Source of the DNA: Knufia peltigerae
Lineage: Eukaryota; Ascomycota; Eurotiomycetes; Chaetothyriales; Trichomeriaceae
Length of the DNA stretch: 64,000 nucleotides
NCBI GenBank assembly: GCA_030247855.1
Contig: JAPDRN010000162.1
Span: 1 to 64,000, forward strand
Direction: 5' to 3'
The stretch's first letter is position 1; each line of letters opens with the position of its first letter. The notes below the pieces were generated by a model that saw only the letters and a program-made list of their open reading frames with translations, did not search any database and was not told where the DNA came from. A program made the position numbers and the translations under genes. Positions 1 through 9,471 of this stretch are shown piece after piece.

Positions 1-2334
1 GTGCTTGACCGACTGGAAGAAGCGCAGGCGCAGATCCTCATCGCTGACGCGCGCGAAGAACGCGCGGAACAACGCGTCATCTTCCGGCCGCACCGGGCGC
101 ACGAAGGCGCGACCGCCGTCGGACAGTTCGATGGTGCGCTCCCATTCCTTCGGATACGGGAACACGGCGAAGCGCGGATGGCCACGCCCTTTGTGCAGGA
201 TGCGCGACGGCGCAACGGCCACGCGCGCGTCCAGCGCCAGGATGCCCTTGCTGTCGACCAGCAGCGGGTTGATGTCCAGCGTGCGCACTTCGGGAATGTC
301 TGCTGCCAGCTGCGCCAGCTTGACCAGCGCCAGCGCCAGCGCGCGCTCGTCGGCCGCTGGCACATCGCCGTAGGCCTTGAGAATGCGTGAGGCCCGGGTC
401 TGGCCGATCAGCTCGTGGGCCAGGCGCAGGTCCAGCGGGGGCAGCGCCAACGCCTTGTCATTGATGACTTCCACCGCCGTGCCACCACGACCGACCACGA
501 TCACCGGGCCAAACGTGGCGTCGTCGGCGATACCGACGATGAGCTCGCGCGCCTTCGGGCGGACGATGGTCGGCTGCACCAGCAGGCCGTCGATGCGGGC
601 ATCCGGCCGCAGCTGCCGTGCACGGGCAAGGATCGCCTTGGCCGCGCTCTGCACCGCAGGCAACGTCGCCAGGTTCAGGCGCACGCCATCCACTTCGGAT
701 TTGTGCGGAATATCGGGCGACAGGATCTTCAGCGCGACGGTCGCGCCTCGCTCCAGCAGCGGTTGCGCCAGGTCCATCGCCTCGTGCGCATCGCGCGCGT
801 GCATCACCGGCGCAGAGGGGATGCCGTAGGCCTTCAGCAGTTCATGGGTGGCCAGTGGATCCAGCCAGCCTTGACCGTTGGCCAGCGCGGCCTCGACCAG
901 CGCACGTGCACGCACGGTGTCCACGCTGAAGTCCTGCGGCAGGCTCGGCGGCGTTTCCATCAACGCGTTCTGTGCTTCGCGGTAACGCACCAGATGCTGG
1001 AAACCGCGCACGGCTTCGGCTTCGGTGGGATAGGTCGGCACGCGTGCCGCGTTGAGGGTAGCGGTGGCCTGGTCGTCGTTGCCCAACCACACCGCGAATA
1101 CCGGCTTGTCGCGGTGATGGCGCGGGCGCAGGCCGAGCGTGCGAGTCAGCGCCTGCGCGGCATCGGCCGAGGAAGTGAACGCCGTGGGCACGTTGACCAC
1201 CAGCACCGCATCGTTCTCGTTGTCGGCAAGCAGTGCCTCGATGGCCGTGGCATAGCGATCACCATCGGCATCGACCACGATGTCGACCGGGTTGCTGCGC
1301 GACCAGCCCTGCGGCAGTACCGCATCGAGCTTCTGCACGGTGCTGTCGGACAGCTGCGCCAGCGTGCCATGCAGGGCGATCAGCTGGTCCACCGCCAGGT
1401 GGCCGACACCGCCGCCGTTGCTGAGGATGGCCAGGCGACGCCCGGGGAAGGTACCGAGGCGGCCCAGCGACTCGGCTGCCGTGAACAGCTCGTCCAGCGC
1501 ACTCACCCGCAGCAGGCCGGCACGGTTGAATGCCGCGCCGTAGACATCATCGGCGCGCGCCAGTGCCTGCACGTGGGTATCGGCGCTGCCCGGCTGCACC
1601 CGTTCGGCACGCCCGGACTTCACCACCACCACCGGCTTAGCACGCGCAGCGGCACGTGCGGCCGACATGAACTTGCGGGCGTCCTTGATCTGCTCGACGT
1701 AAAGCAGGATGGCGCGAGTGCGGTAGTCGGTGGCGAAATAGTCCAGCAGGTCGCCGAAGTCCACGTCCATGGTGTCGCCCAACGAGACCACGGCGGAGAA
1801 CCCCACCGAACGTGCCACGCCCCACTCCACCAGGGCAGCGGCGATCGCCGAGGATTCGGAGATCAGCGCGAGGTCGCCGGCCTGCGGGAAATGCGCGGCG
1901 ATGCTGGCATTGAGCCGTGCATGCGGTGCGATCACACCCAGGCAGTGCGGGCCGAGGATGCGCAGGCCATGCGCGCGCGCGGCGGCCTCCACCTGTGCCC
2001 ACGACGAGCCTGGGCCTTCACCCAGATGCGCGGTGAGGATGATCGCGGCCTGCACGCCACGTTCGGCAGCGGTGCGCACAACCTGCGGCACGATGGCGGC
2101 CGGCGCGGTGATCACCACCAGTTCCGGCACCCAATCCAGGTCCTTCAGCCGCTTTACCGTGCGGATGCCATCGATCTCGGCGTGGCGCGGGTTGATCCAT
2201 GCCACCTTGCCGGGGAAGCCGGTGCCGCGCAGGTTGCGCATCACTGCGCGGCCGGCCGAGCGCTCACGCGGGCTGCCGCCGATCACCGCGACCGACTGCG
2301 GACGGAACACGGACTGCAGGTGGTAGGTACTCAT
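1..2334 (-). CDS. Acyl-CoA synthetase (ADP-forming) / GNAT acetyltransferase fusion, Pat/YfiQ type (partial)
   Basis: The gene runs off the left edge; 778 residues are visible with no stop. Family members are about 880-900 residues, so roughly the last 110 (most of the GNAT domain) are missing. Domain order: CoA-binding Rossmann domain near the start (FRPQSVAVIGG), ligase-type CoA domains up to about residue 460, an ATP-grasp domain (about 490-710, with KILSPDIPHKSEVDGV), then the start of a GNAT domain at about 743 (RPVRPEDDALFRAFFARV). Proteins of this build acetylate lysines of enzymes such as acetyl-CoA synthetase, with the ligase part acting as regulatory module. His254 (THVQAL) aligns by eye with the phosphohistidine of active ADP-forming ligases, so ligase activity may be retained. 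ATG at 2334 is the only sensible start. A repeat follows upstream, so it is probably monocistronic at this end. Confidence 0.85.
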   Translation of the reverse strand, partial: MSTYHLQSVFRPQSVAVIGGSPRERSAGRAVMRNLRGTGFPGKVAWINPRHAEIDGIRTVKRLKDLDWVPELVVITAPAAIVPQVVRTAAERGVQAAIILTAHLGEGPGSSWAQVEAAARAHGLRILGPHCLGVIAPHARLNASIAAHFPQAGDLALISESSAIAAALVEWGVARSVGFSAVVSLGDTMDVDFGDLLDYFATDYRTRAILLYVEQIKDARKFMSAARAAARAKPVVVVKSGRAERVQPGSADTHVQALARADDVYGAAFNRAGLLRVSALDELFTAAESLGRLGTFPGRRLAILSNGGGVGHLAVDQLIALHGTLAQLSDSTVQKLDAVLPQGWSRSNPVDIVVDADGDRYATAIEALLADNENDAVLVVNVPTAFTSSADAAQALTRTLGLRPRHHRDKPVFAVWLGNDDQATATLNAARVPTYPTEAEAVRGFQHLVRYREAQNALMETPPSLPQDFSVDTVRARALVEAALANGQGWLDPLATHELLKAYGIPSAPVMHARDAHEAMDLAQPLLERGATVALKILSPDIPHKSEVDGVRLNLATLPAVQSAAKAILARARQLRPDARIDGLLVQPTIVRPKARELIVGIADDATFGPVIVVGRGGTAVEVINDKALALPPLDLRLAHELIGQTRASRILKAYGDVPAADERALALALVKLAQLAADIPEVRTLDINPLLVDSKGILALDARVAVAPSRILHKGRGHPRFAVFPYPKEWERTIELSDGGRAFVRPVRPEDDALFRAFFARVSDEDLRLRFFQSVKH

Positions 2335-2395
2335 GTGCCTACGGTACACGGACCTGCGCTGCGGCGGCATGATCGTGCGCAGGAACCTGGCATCG

Positions 2396-2460
2396 CATCC
2401 ACGCATGGCGTGGATCTACCATGGCTGCCAGGACCAGTAGATCCACGCCATGCGTGGATG
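2396..2460. repeat. SMAG (GTAG) palindromic element, inverted pair
   Basis: Two 24-nt palindromic units (2396-2419 and 2437-2460) face each other in the gap between two minus-strand genes. Each unit is GTAG followed by ATCCACGCCATGCGTGGATG or its complement, and can fold into a hairpin. The pair together could form a longer foldback. GTAG elements of this kind are known as a dispersed family in Stenotrophomonas maltophilia, where paired units often lie at transcript ends. Confidence 0.85.
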
Positions 2461-2469
2461 ACGCCCCCG

Positions 2470-3840
2470 TTACAACAACGTGCCGTGCAGGATCATCGCG
2501 GCGATGCTGAAATAGATCACCAAGCCGGTCACATCCACCAGGGTGGCGACGAACGGGGCCGAGGCGCTGGCCGGGTCGAAGCCCAGCCGCTTGAGGATGA
2601 AGGGCAGCATCGACCCTGATAGCGAGCCGAAGGTGACGATGCCCACCAGCGCAGCGCCGATGGTGATCGCCAGCAGGATCCAGTGCTCGCCGTAGTCATG
2701 GAATCCACCGAGCTGCCAGATCACGATGCGCACGATGGCCAGGCAGCCAAGAATGGCGCCGAGCACCATGCCGGTGGGCACTTCGCGCAGGGCCACTTTC
2801 CACCAGTCGCGCAGGCGCAGCTCACGCAGGGCCAGGCTGCGGATCAGCAGCGAAGTGGCCTGCGAACCGGAATTGCCACCCGAACTCATGATCAACGGGA
2901 TGAACAGGGTCAGCACCACCGCGCGCGCCAGTTCGTCCTCGTAGTGCTGCATCGCGCTGGCGGTCAGCATCTCGCCCACGAACAGCACGCTCAGCCAGCC
3001 GGCGCGCTTGCGCAGCATCTCGAAGAAGCCGATCTGCATGTACGGCTTGTCCAGCGCTTCCATGCCGCCGAACTTGTGCGCGTCTTCGGTCGACTCTTCG
3101 ATCAGTGCATCGAGGATGTCATCGACGGTGACGATGCCGAGCATGTGCTGTTGCGCATCCACCACCGGGATCGCCAGCAGATCGTGGCGGCGGATCAGCC
3201 GTGCTACGTCTTCCTGATCCATCTGCGCATCCACCATCACCGGCGGATTGACCTGGGCCACGTCCAGGATCGATTCCTCCGGCAGGCCGGTGATCAGCCG
3301 CCGCATGGTCACCACCTGCTGCAATTGCTGGTTGGCCGGGTCGAGGACGTAGATCGCATACACGGTCTCGCGCGTGCGCTCGACCTGGCGGATGTGCTGC
3401 AGGGTCTGGGCCACGGTCCAGGTGGCGGGCACGGCGACGAACTCGGTGGTCATCAGCGCGCCGGCGGTGTTCGGCGGGTAGCTCAGCAGCTTCTGGATGG
3501 TCTGCCGGGCTTCGTTGCCCAGCAGCGGAATCAGCCGCGCGCGTTCTTCTTCATCCAGCTCGTGGACGATGTCGGTGGCACGGTCGTCGGCCATCAACCC
3601 CAGCAGCGCGGCGGCGCGTGCCGGCGGCAGTGCGGCAACCAGCTCGCCACTGCGGTGCAGCTCCGGCGCCTCCAGCATCTTCACTGCACGTGGCAACGAC
3701 AGCGCGGCCAGTGTCTCGGCGGCGCGCTGCAGTTCGAGCGTGTTGAGGAATTCCACCGCGTCGGCGGTGTTGTAGTTCGCCAGCGGTGCCGACAATGCTG
3801 CGGCATCGGCCACCGGACGCAGCAATTGCTTCTGGTTCAT
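2470..3840 (-). CDS. mgtE: Magnesium transporter MgtE
   Basis: The protein has 456 residues, the usual MgtE length. It has a cytosolic N-terminal superhelical domain (about 20-135), then a pair of CBS domains (about 140-260, with VVDAQQHMLGIVTVDDILDALI at the end of the second), then a linker helix and five membrane segments from about residue 285 to the C-terminus. The conserved pore region FIPLIMSSGGNSGSQA is present. MgtE is a Mg2+ channel of the inner membrane, gated by Mg2+ binding to the N and CBS domains. The start at MNQKQLLRPV gives the full N domain. It is divergent from the antiporter gene at 4184. No Mg2+-sensing leader was recognised upstream. Confidence 0.93.
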   Translation of the reverse strand: MNQKQLLRPVADAAALSAPLANYNTADAVEFLNTLELQRAAETLAALSLPRAVKMLEAPELHRSGELVAALPPARAAALLGLMADDRATDIVHELDEEERARLIPLLGNEARQTIQKLLSYPPNTAGALMTTEFVAVPATWTVAQTLQHIRQVERTRETVYAIYVLDPANQQLQQVVTMRRLITGLPEESILDVAQVNPPVMVDAQMDQEDVARLIRRHDLLAIPVVDAQQHMLGIVTVDDILDALIEESTEDAHKFGGMEALDKPYMQIGFFEMLRKRAGWLSVLFVGEMLTASAMQHYEDELARAVVLTLFIPLIMSSGGNSGSQATSLLIRSLALRELRLRDWWKVALREVPTGMVLGAILGCLAIVRIVIWQLGGFHDYGEHWILLAITIGAALVGIVTFGSLSGSMLPFILKRLGFDPASASAPFVATLVDVTGLVIYFSIAAMILHGTLL

Positions 3841-4183
3841 GGTGATTCGCCTTCATGGGGTGCGACATCGCGCAACGCCAACGCAGGCAAACCGTCCCGA
3901 TGTCAGGCGGTGGCCATCGCTGGCGTCGACCGAGGTCGACTTCTACTGTCGCTGGACATGGGTTGGGGACTCCGGAGGGGTGTACTGACGGACACGCCGG
4001 CAGCGGCGGGCAGTCTGGACCTGCGACCGGTGCAGGTCAACCCGCCGCCGGTGACCGGACAAGGGGCCCACTGCCGTTCTCGTGCGTACACAGCCGCGCG
4101 CGCATAATGGCCAGGTGGCATCCGCCGCGCTTCCCCCCCGCCGAATGGACGCACAGCCGGCCTCCCGATGACCAGGTATTCCC
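3841..4183. other. Divergent intergenic region mgtE / cation antiporter
   Basis: This 343-bp stretch holds no convincing gene. It must carry the two divergent promoters. A possible -10 (CATAAT, 4103-4108) faces the antiporter gene, but no good -35 lies at the right distance. A palindrome GTCGACCGAGGTCGAC at about 3925-3940 belongs to the same dispersed family as the copies near 29605 and 58859. Confidence 0.5.
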
Positions 4184-5962
4184 ATGCATAGCGGTGGTCT
4201 GGAACTGGCACTGGTGCTGCTGCTGGCCGCGGTGATCGCGGTGCCGGTGTTCAAGAAGTTCGGCTTCGGCGCGGTGCTGGGCTACCTGGCGGCCGGCGTG
4301 GTGCTGGGGCCGGATGGTCTGGGCTTCGTACAGGACGCCGACCGCATCCTCGGCGCGGCCGAGATCGGCGTGGTCATGCTGCTGTTCGTGATCGGGCTGG
4401 AGCTGTCCCCTGCCCGGCTGAAGGTGATGCGGCGCTCGGTGTTCGGTGCGGGCGCGGCGCAGGTGGCGCTGTCCGGGCTGGTGCTGGGCGGCCTGCTGCT
4501 GCTCGATCACTTCCAGTGGAAGAGTGCGCTGGTGGTGGGCGTGGCGCTGGCGCTGTCGTCGACCGCGGTCGGCCTGCAGCTGCTGTCCGAGCACAAGGCG
4601 ATCAACAGCGACCACGGCCGGCTGGGGTTTGCCATCCTGCTGTTCCAGGACCTGATCGCCATTCCGCTGCTGGCCGCGATTCCGCTGCTGGGTGGGGTCA
4701 AGAACGAGACGCTGCGCTGGGAAGATGCGGCTGTCGCACTGGGCGCGCTGGCGGTGGTGATTCTGTGCGGACGGCCGGTGCTGCGCCGCCTGTTCGGCAT
4801 CATCGCGCGCACCCGCAGCCCGGAGGTGTTCACCGCCACCGCCTTGCTGGTGGTGCTGGGCACCGCCTGGTTCATGCAGGAAGCCGGTCTGAGCCCCAGC
4901 CTGGGGGCATTCCTGGCCGGCGTTCTGCTGTCCGATTCGGAATTCCGGCACGAACTGGAATCGCAGATCGAACCGTTCAAGGGTTTGCTGCTGGGCCTGT
5001 TCTTCATCGCCGTGGGCATGGGCATCGACCTGGACCGCATCGCCGCCGAACCGTGGATGATCGCTGCCGGCGTGGCGATCCTGCTGGTGGTGAAGTTCAG
5101 CCTGCTGTACGCCATCGGTCGCGTCGCCAAACTCAGCTCGCGGCAATCGTTGCTGCTGGGCAGCGTGTTGTGGCTGGGCGGCGAATTCGCCTTCGTGGTG
5201 TTCAACGAAGCACAGCGTGCGCACCTGCTGGGCAATGCCAATCATGACCGGCTGGTGGCGATCGTCGGCCTGTCGATGGCGATCACCCCGTTGCTGATGA
5301 TCGCCCTGCTGCGCCTGCTCGGCCAGGAGAAGGCCGCGCCACGGCAAGCGGCGGAGGCCGACAAGGTGGCGCCGGACAATCGCCCGAAGGTGCTGATTGC
5401 CGGCATGGGCCGCTTCGGCCAGGTGATCGCGCGCCTGCTGACCGCGCAGAAGGTGCCGTTCGTGGCGCTGGAAGCGAACCCGGACACCGTGGCCGACCTG
5501 CGCCGCTTCGGCAACCAGCTGTACTACGGCGACCCGACCCGGCCGGAGATGCTGCGCGCCGCCGGTGGCGAGCACATCGACGTGTTCGTGATCACCGTGG
5601 ACGACCCGGAAACCAACCTGCGCGCGGTGCGCATGGTGCGCCGCCTGTACCCGGACGCGACGGTGCTGGCACGCGCGCGCAACCGCCAGCATGCGTGGCG
5701 GTTGATGGACATGTCGGCCGAACCGTTCCGCGAAGTGTTCGGTACCAGCCTGGAAATGAGCGGGCGCGTGCTGACCGCGCTGGGTGTGGCCCCGAACGTG
5801 GCCGAGCGCCATGTGCAGCAGTTCCGCGAACACGACGAGACGCTGCTGCGCGACCAGTACCTGGTCTACGACGACGAGGCGGCGGTGATCCAGACCTCGC
5901 GCGATGCGCGCAACGACCTGATGCACCTGTTCGAAGCAGACGCGGAAAGCGACGACAAGTAG
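4184..5962 (+). CDS. CPA2 cation:proton antiporter with TrkA-N (RCK) domain, KefB/KefC type
   Basis: A 592-residue inner-membrane protein. The first 385 residues are about a dozen hydrophobic segments of the Na+/H+ exchanger fold (GVVLGPDGLGF; FVIGLELSPARL; LSSTAVGLQLLSE; LFFIAVGMGIDLD). From about residue 402 comes a Rossmann-fold RCK domain (KVLIAGMGRFGQVIARLL), which binds NAD(H) or glutathione adducts in Kef proteins. Length and layout match glutathione-gated K+ efflux systems that acidify the cytoplasm under electrophile stress. No KefF/KefG-like oxidoreductase lies beside it, so the exact substrate and gating are inferred. Start ATG at 4184. The TAG stop lies inside a SMAG repeat, so the last residues border mobile-type DNA. 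Confidence 0.85.
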   Translation: MHSGGLELALVLLLAAVIAVPVFKKFGFGAVLGYLAAGVVLGPDGLGFVQDADRILGAAEIGVVMLLFVIGLELSPARLKVMRRSVFGAGAAQVALSGLVLGGLLLLDHFQWKSALVVGVALALSSTAVGLQLLSEHKAINSDHGRLGFAILLFQDLIAIPLLAAIPLLGGVKNETLRWEDAAVALGALAVVILCGRPVLRRLFGIIARTRSPEVFTATALLVVLGTAWFMQEAGLSPSLGAFLAGVLLSDSEFRHELESQIEPFKGLLLGLFFIAVGMGIDLDRIAAEPWMIAAGVAILLVVKFSLLYAIGRVAKLSSRQSLLLGSVLWLGGEFAFVVFNEAQRAHLLGNANHDRLVAIVGLSMAITPLLMIALLRLLGQEKAAPRQAAEADKVAPDNRPKVLIAGMGRFGQVIARLLTAQKVPFVALEANPDTVADLRRFGNQLYYGDPTRPEMLRAAGGEHIDVFVITVDDPETNLRAVRMVRRLYPDATVLARARNRQHAWRLMDMSAEPFREVFGTSLEMSGRVLTALGVAPNVAERHVQQFREHDETLLRDQYLVYDDEAAVIQTSRDARNDLMHLFEADAESDDK

Positions 5963-6028
5963 ATCCACGCCATGCGTGGATGCTTCTCTGTTTCGCCGCA
6001 CGATCATCCACGCATGGCGTGGATCTAC
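5959..6028. repeat. SMAG (GTAG) palindromic element, inverted pair overlapping a stop codon
   Basis: Two SMAG units face each other (5959-5982 and 6005-6028), 22 bp apart. The GTAG that opens the first unit supplies the TAG stop codon of the antiporter gene (5960-5962). Transcription from the left would yield a long foldback just after the stop, which could protect or end the mRNA. Confidence 0.85.
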
Positions 6029-6038
6029 TGAAAGCAAC

Positions 6039-6125
6039 GTGCCGACCAACGGTCAGCACCCACCAGGGGTAGGATCCCAAGGTATTGGGGTCAGAGCCCT
6101 TTCCGTTGGAAAGGAATCCGACCCC
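6039..6125. repeat. Two further short palindromes of dispersed families
   Basis: At 6039-6064 is a GTGCCGACCAACGGTCAGCA type palindrome, also seen at 58822 and in variant form at 29605. At 6087-6125 is an inverted repeat that begins GGGGTCAGAGCCCTTTCC and ends GGAAAGG-ATCCGACCCC. The same hairpin recurs at 52754, 53639 and 62954 with a varying loop. Together with the SMAG pair this packs three repeat families into about 170 bp between two genes. Confidence 0.75.
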
Positions 6126-6132
6126 GGACCGG

Positions 6133-9100
6133 TCAGCCGTTGTCGCGCAGGAACCTGGCCATCGACGATACGCCCGGCACGCGCGGCTCGAACTCGGCGG
6201 CGACGTCAATGAAGCCGCGCATCACCGCGATCTCGCGGGGGTTGCGGTTCAAGCCATCGCGCGCTTCCGGATCGGCACCAGCGCGCAGCAGGCGCTGCAC
6301 CAGCAGCGGCAACCCGTGCAGGGCGGCCAGGTGCAACGGGCCGAAGCCACGCGGATCGCGCACGTCCAGGCTCACGTCTTCATCCAGCAGGCGCTCGACA
6401 GCGGCCATTACCACCTGCTCGTCGCAGGCGGTGCCCGGTTCGGCGCGCGCGCCCATCAGCAGCAGCAACGGCGTGACCGCACCGGCGGCGGCCTGGTCCG
6501 GCTCTGCACCGGCCAGCAGCAGGGTATCGAGCAGCGCCAGCAGGCGCGAACGGTCGCGCGCACTGAAGCCATACAGGGCTGCGCAGTGCAACGGGGCCAA
6601 CTGCTGCGCATCGCCGGCATGCACGTCGGCACCAGCGGTGAGCAGGCGCGCCACGATGTCCGGCAGGCCCAGTGCCGAGGCCAGCATCAGCACGGTGACC
6701 CCGCCTGGCAGGCGGTGTTCGAGCTGCGCCCCGGCATCGAGCAGGGCCGAAACGATCTCGACCTGGCGCATGCTGACCGCCGCCGACAACGGCGTCGCAC
6801 CACTGGCAGCGGCATGCTGCGGATCAGCGCCGCGCGCCAGCAGCAGGTCGACCACGGCCAGATGGCCACCGCCGGCAGCACGCAGCAGCGCGGTGCAGCC
6901 CTGCGCATCGACGGCGTCGATGGCAAAGCCCAGATCATTCAGACGGCGCACGGCATCGACATCACCGGCCATCGCGGCGGCCGGCAGATCACCTTCGCGC
7001 AGCGTCCTGCGCGGCAGCGGCCAGACGCGCCAGTCCAGCCAGTCGGCCAGATCGCGACGACCGATCGACAGCGCCACGCCCAGCGGTGTCTGCCCATCGG
7101 CAGCACGCGCTTCCGGCGAGGCGCCGTGCTGCACCAGCAGCTTCAGGGCACTTTCGCGCGCCAGTGCGGTGGCCAGATGCAGCGCGGTCATGCCATGGCT
7201 GTCGCGTGCTTCACGGTCCACGCCGGTGGTGAGCAGGGCCTGCTGCAGGCGCAGCCAGCCCAGGCGCACCGCCAGTGACAACGGCGGATCACCGGCCGGC
7301 GACGCAGCAAACGGATCGGCGCCACGTTCCAGCAGTTCCAGCGCCAGCTGTTCCAGGCCACGCGCCGCTTGGTCGTGCTGCGCACAGGCGGCCAGGAAAC
7401 GCGCCAGGCCACCACGGCCGGCCGGCGACAGGCCATGCTGCAGCATCACCTGCAGGGCCGGCACGGCATCGATGCCTCGCGACAGCAGGGCGAACATCGG
7501 CGTATCGGCACAGGCGTCACGCACGTACGGATCGGCACCATGGGCGAGCAGCCAGTCGACCGCGCGCGGCTCCAGCGCCAGCTCCGGTTCGAGCAGCAGG
7601 CCACCCAGTTCATCGGGCTGGCACAACCTGGCCAGTGCAGCCATGCCATCGGTATTGCCGAACCCCAGTGCCTCGCGCAGCAGGGTCAACGGCGGGCGAT
7701 CGGGCAACAGGCCGCTGGCGCTGGCCGTCTCGCCGCGCTCGGCCAGGCCATCGCTGACGGCGGCCGGCAACGGGTAGGACGGGTCCAGCAGGGCGACGAT
7801 CGCCCAGCGACCGGCTTCGGCGGCGTAGTCCACCGCGCGTCGACCGGCCGGATCGCTGCCGTCGGCGGCGATGCCCAGTTCCAGCAGGCGCTTGATCAAC
7901 AGCGGCGAAACGTCCTCGGCCATCGTTGCCAACAGCACCGCGTTGCGACCGTCGGTATCGACCGCAACCAGGTCGGGCTTGTGCGGCAGCAGGTGCTCGA
8001 CCACGGCGGCGCGGCCGGCACGTGCAGCCTCCAGCCACGGGGTACGGCCGAGCGCATCACGCGCTTCCAGGTTGGCACCGGCGGCAAGCAGCACGCCGAT
8101 GATGTCCACGTGGCCGGCCAGTGCTGCTTCGTGCAGCGCGCTGCGGCGCTGGCGGTCACGCGCGTCGGCACGGGCCTTGTGCTTGAGCAGCAACTGCACG
8201 CCGGCTGGATCGTCGTCCTCGGTGGCGGCCGCGGCCAGCAGCACCGGGGTGCCGTCAGCCGGTTCGCTGCGGGCGCCGCGCTCCAGCAGGAAGCGCGCCA
8301 GGCGCCAGTTGCCGACCTGGCAGGCCACCGCCAACGGCGACCAGCCATCGCGGTTCAGTGCGTCGACTTCAGCGGCCGCGTCACGCAGCAGCGCAGCCAC
8401 GCCCGGGTCGGAACTGCGCGCGGCGTGGTGCAGGGGCGTGTTGCCCTCACTGTCGGTAGCGCGCGAATCGGCGCCGTTGGCCAGCAGGGTCATCACTGCT
8501 TCCGGACGCCCATGCCAGCTGTCGCGGGTTGCGGCCAGCAACGGAGTCATGCCGCGGTGCGGCGCGTTCACATCGACGCCGCGGCCGATCAGCTCGCGCA
8601 GCAGGCGCAGGTCCGGCAGTACGGCGGCGAGCACCGCCAGGCTGCGCTGGTCGCGCCAGTTCGGGTCCGGCAGGGAATACGGATCGGCGCCGGCCTGCAG
8701 CAGTTGCAGCGCACGGTCGATGCGGCCGTGGCGCGCTGCTTCGTACAGGGCCGGGGTCAGCTCCTGCGGCGCCAGGGCTTCCAGCGGTGTGGTGTCGGCG
8801 ACCGCGCTGAACAACGTTTCGCGATCAACCGGCAGTTCAGCGCCAAGCGGGCTGCGCAGCGAGACCAGCGGCGCCGGTGCAATGCGCTGCAGCAGCAGAT
8901 GCAGCAGCGGTGACAGCAGCAGCACCGCCAGTGTCGACGGCCAACGCGCGCTTTCCGGCAGCAGGCCCGGCCAGGTCGGCAGCACCACCAGTGCCGCCAG
9001 GGCCATCACCAGTGCGGCTACGCCAAGGCCACGCCAGGCGCTGAGGTCGCGGCCAGCCAACGCCTGCCAATGCTGAGCCAGGCCGCCATCGAGGCGCTCG

Positions 9101-9471
9101 ACATCGTTCCACAGCGGCCAGGTGCGCCAGGCCGCCAGCAGGCCGGCACTGACCAGCACGCTCAGGCCCAGCACCGCAGCCAGGCTGCCGCTGTCGCGCA
9201 GCGCGGCCAGCGGCCAGGCCAGCAGCAGGGCCAGCAGCAACGGCGCGGCGGTCCACAGTGCCAGCAGCGCCGGCAGGTCCTGGCCGGCGATCACCTTCGG
9301 CGGCAGCAGCGCACGGCTGCGCCGCCACCACGAAATCCCCAGCGCAAACGCCGGTTGCGCCAGGGCCGCCAGCACCGCACCAGGCAGGCCACCCAGCGCA
9401 GAACCCAGTGCCAGCAAGGCACCGAGGATGAAGGCCAGCGACAGGGCGCGGGATCGGGAAAGCTCAGTCAT
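6133..9471 (-). CDS. Large membrane-anchored ankyrin-repeat protein
   Basis: The protein has 1112 residues. The N-terminal 230 residues hold about six hydrophobic segments, starting with LSLAFILGALLALGSALGG and including further pairs around 75-210, so it is an inner-membrane protein. The remaining 880 residues are a nearly continuous array of ankyrin repeats, with the usual GxTPLxxAxxxG and LLxxGADPxxxD signatures (RGMTPLLAATRDSWHG, EGNTPLHHAARSSDPG, QGCTALLRAAGGGHLA, NRNPREIAVMRGFIDV). Ankyrin arrays bind proteins; the partner is unknown. The start overlaps the stop of ycgL by 8 bp, so the two are probably one transcription unit. Similar long ankyrin proteins are common in Xanthomonadaceae. 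Function not assigned. Confidence 0.85.
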   Translation of the reverse strand: MTELSRSRALSLAFILGALLALGSALGGLPGAVLAALAQPAFALGISWWRRSRALLPPKVIAGQDLPALLALWTAAPLLLALLLAWPLAALRDSGSLAAVLGLSVLVSAGLLAAWRTWPLWNDVERLDGGLAQHWQALAGRDLSAWRGLGVAALVMALAALVVLPTWPGLLPESARWPSTLAVLLLSPLLHLLLQRIAPAPLVSLRSPLGAELPVDRETLFSAVADTTPLEALAPQELTPALYEAARHGRIDRALQLLQAGADPYSLPDPNWRDQRSLAVLAAVLPDLRLLRELIGRGVDVNAPHRGMTPLLAATRDSWHGRPEAVMTLLANGADSRATDSEGNTPLHHAARSSDPGVAALLRDAAAEVDALNRDGWSPLAVACQVGNWRLARFLLERGARSEPADGTPVLLAAAATEDDDPAGVQLLLKHKARADARDRQRRSALHEAALAGHVDIIGVLLAAGANLEARDALGRTPWLEAARAGRAAVVEHLLPHKPDLVAVDTDGRNAVLLATMAEDVSPLLIKRLLELGIAADGSDPAGRRAVDYAAEAGRWAIVALLDPSYPLPAAVSDGLAERGETASASGLLPDRPPLTLLREALGFGNTDGMAALARLCQPDELGGLLLEPELALEPRAVDWLLAHGADPYVRDACADTPMFALLSRGIDAVPALQVMLQHGLSPAGRGGLARFLAACAQHDQAARGLEQLALELLERGADPFAASPAGDPPLSLAVRLGWLRLQQALLTTGVDREARDSHGMTALHLATALARESALKLLVQHGASPEARAADGQTPLGVALSIGRRDLADWLDWRVWPLPRRTLREGDLPAAAMAGDVDAVRRLNDLGFAIDAVDAQGCTALLRAAGGGHLAVVDLLLARGADPQHAAASGATPLSAAVSMRQVEIVSALLDAGAQLEHRLPGGVTVLMLASALGLPDIVARLLTAGADVHAGDAQQLAPLHCAALYGFSARDRSRLLALLDTLLLAGAEPDQAAAGAVTPLLLLMGARAEPGTACDEQVVMAAVERLLDEDVSLDVRDPRGFGPLHLAALHGLPLLVQRLLRAGADPEARDGLNRNPREIAVMRGFIDVAAEFEPRVPGVSSMARFLRDNG

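Noticed and set aside
415..2619. 734-codon plus-strand frame opposite the acyl-CoA synthetase gene
   Set aside because: Same kind of shadow; the minus strand encodes a complete set of known domains.
3841..4183. Mg2+ riboswitch (M-box) before mgtE
   Set aside because: No conserved M-box core or terminator-antiterminator arrangement could be seen in the mgtE leader.
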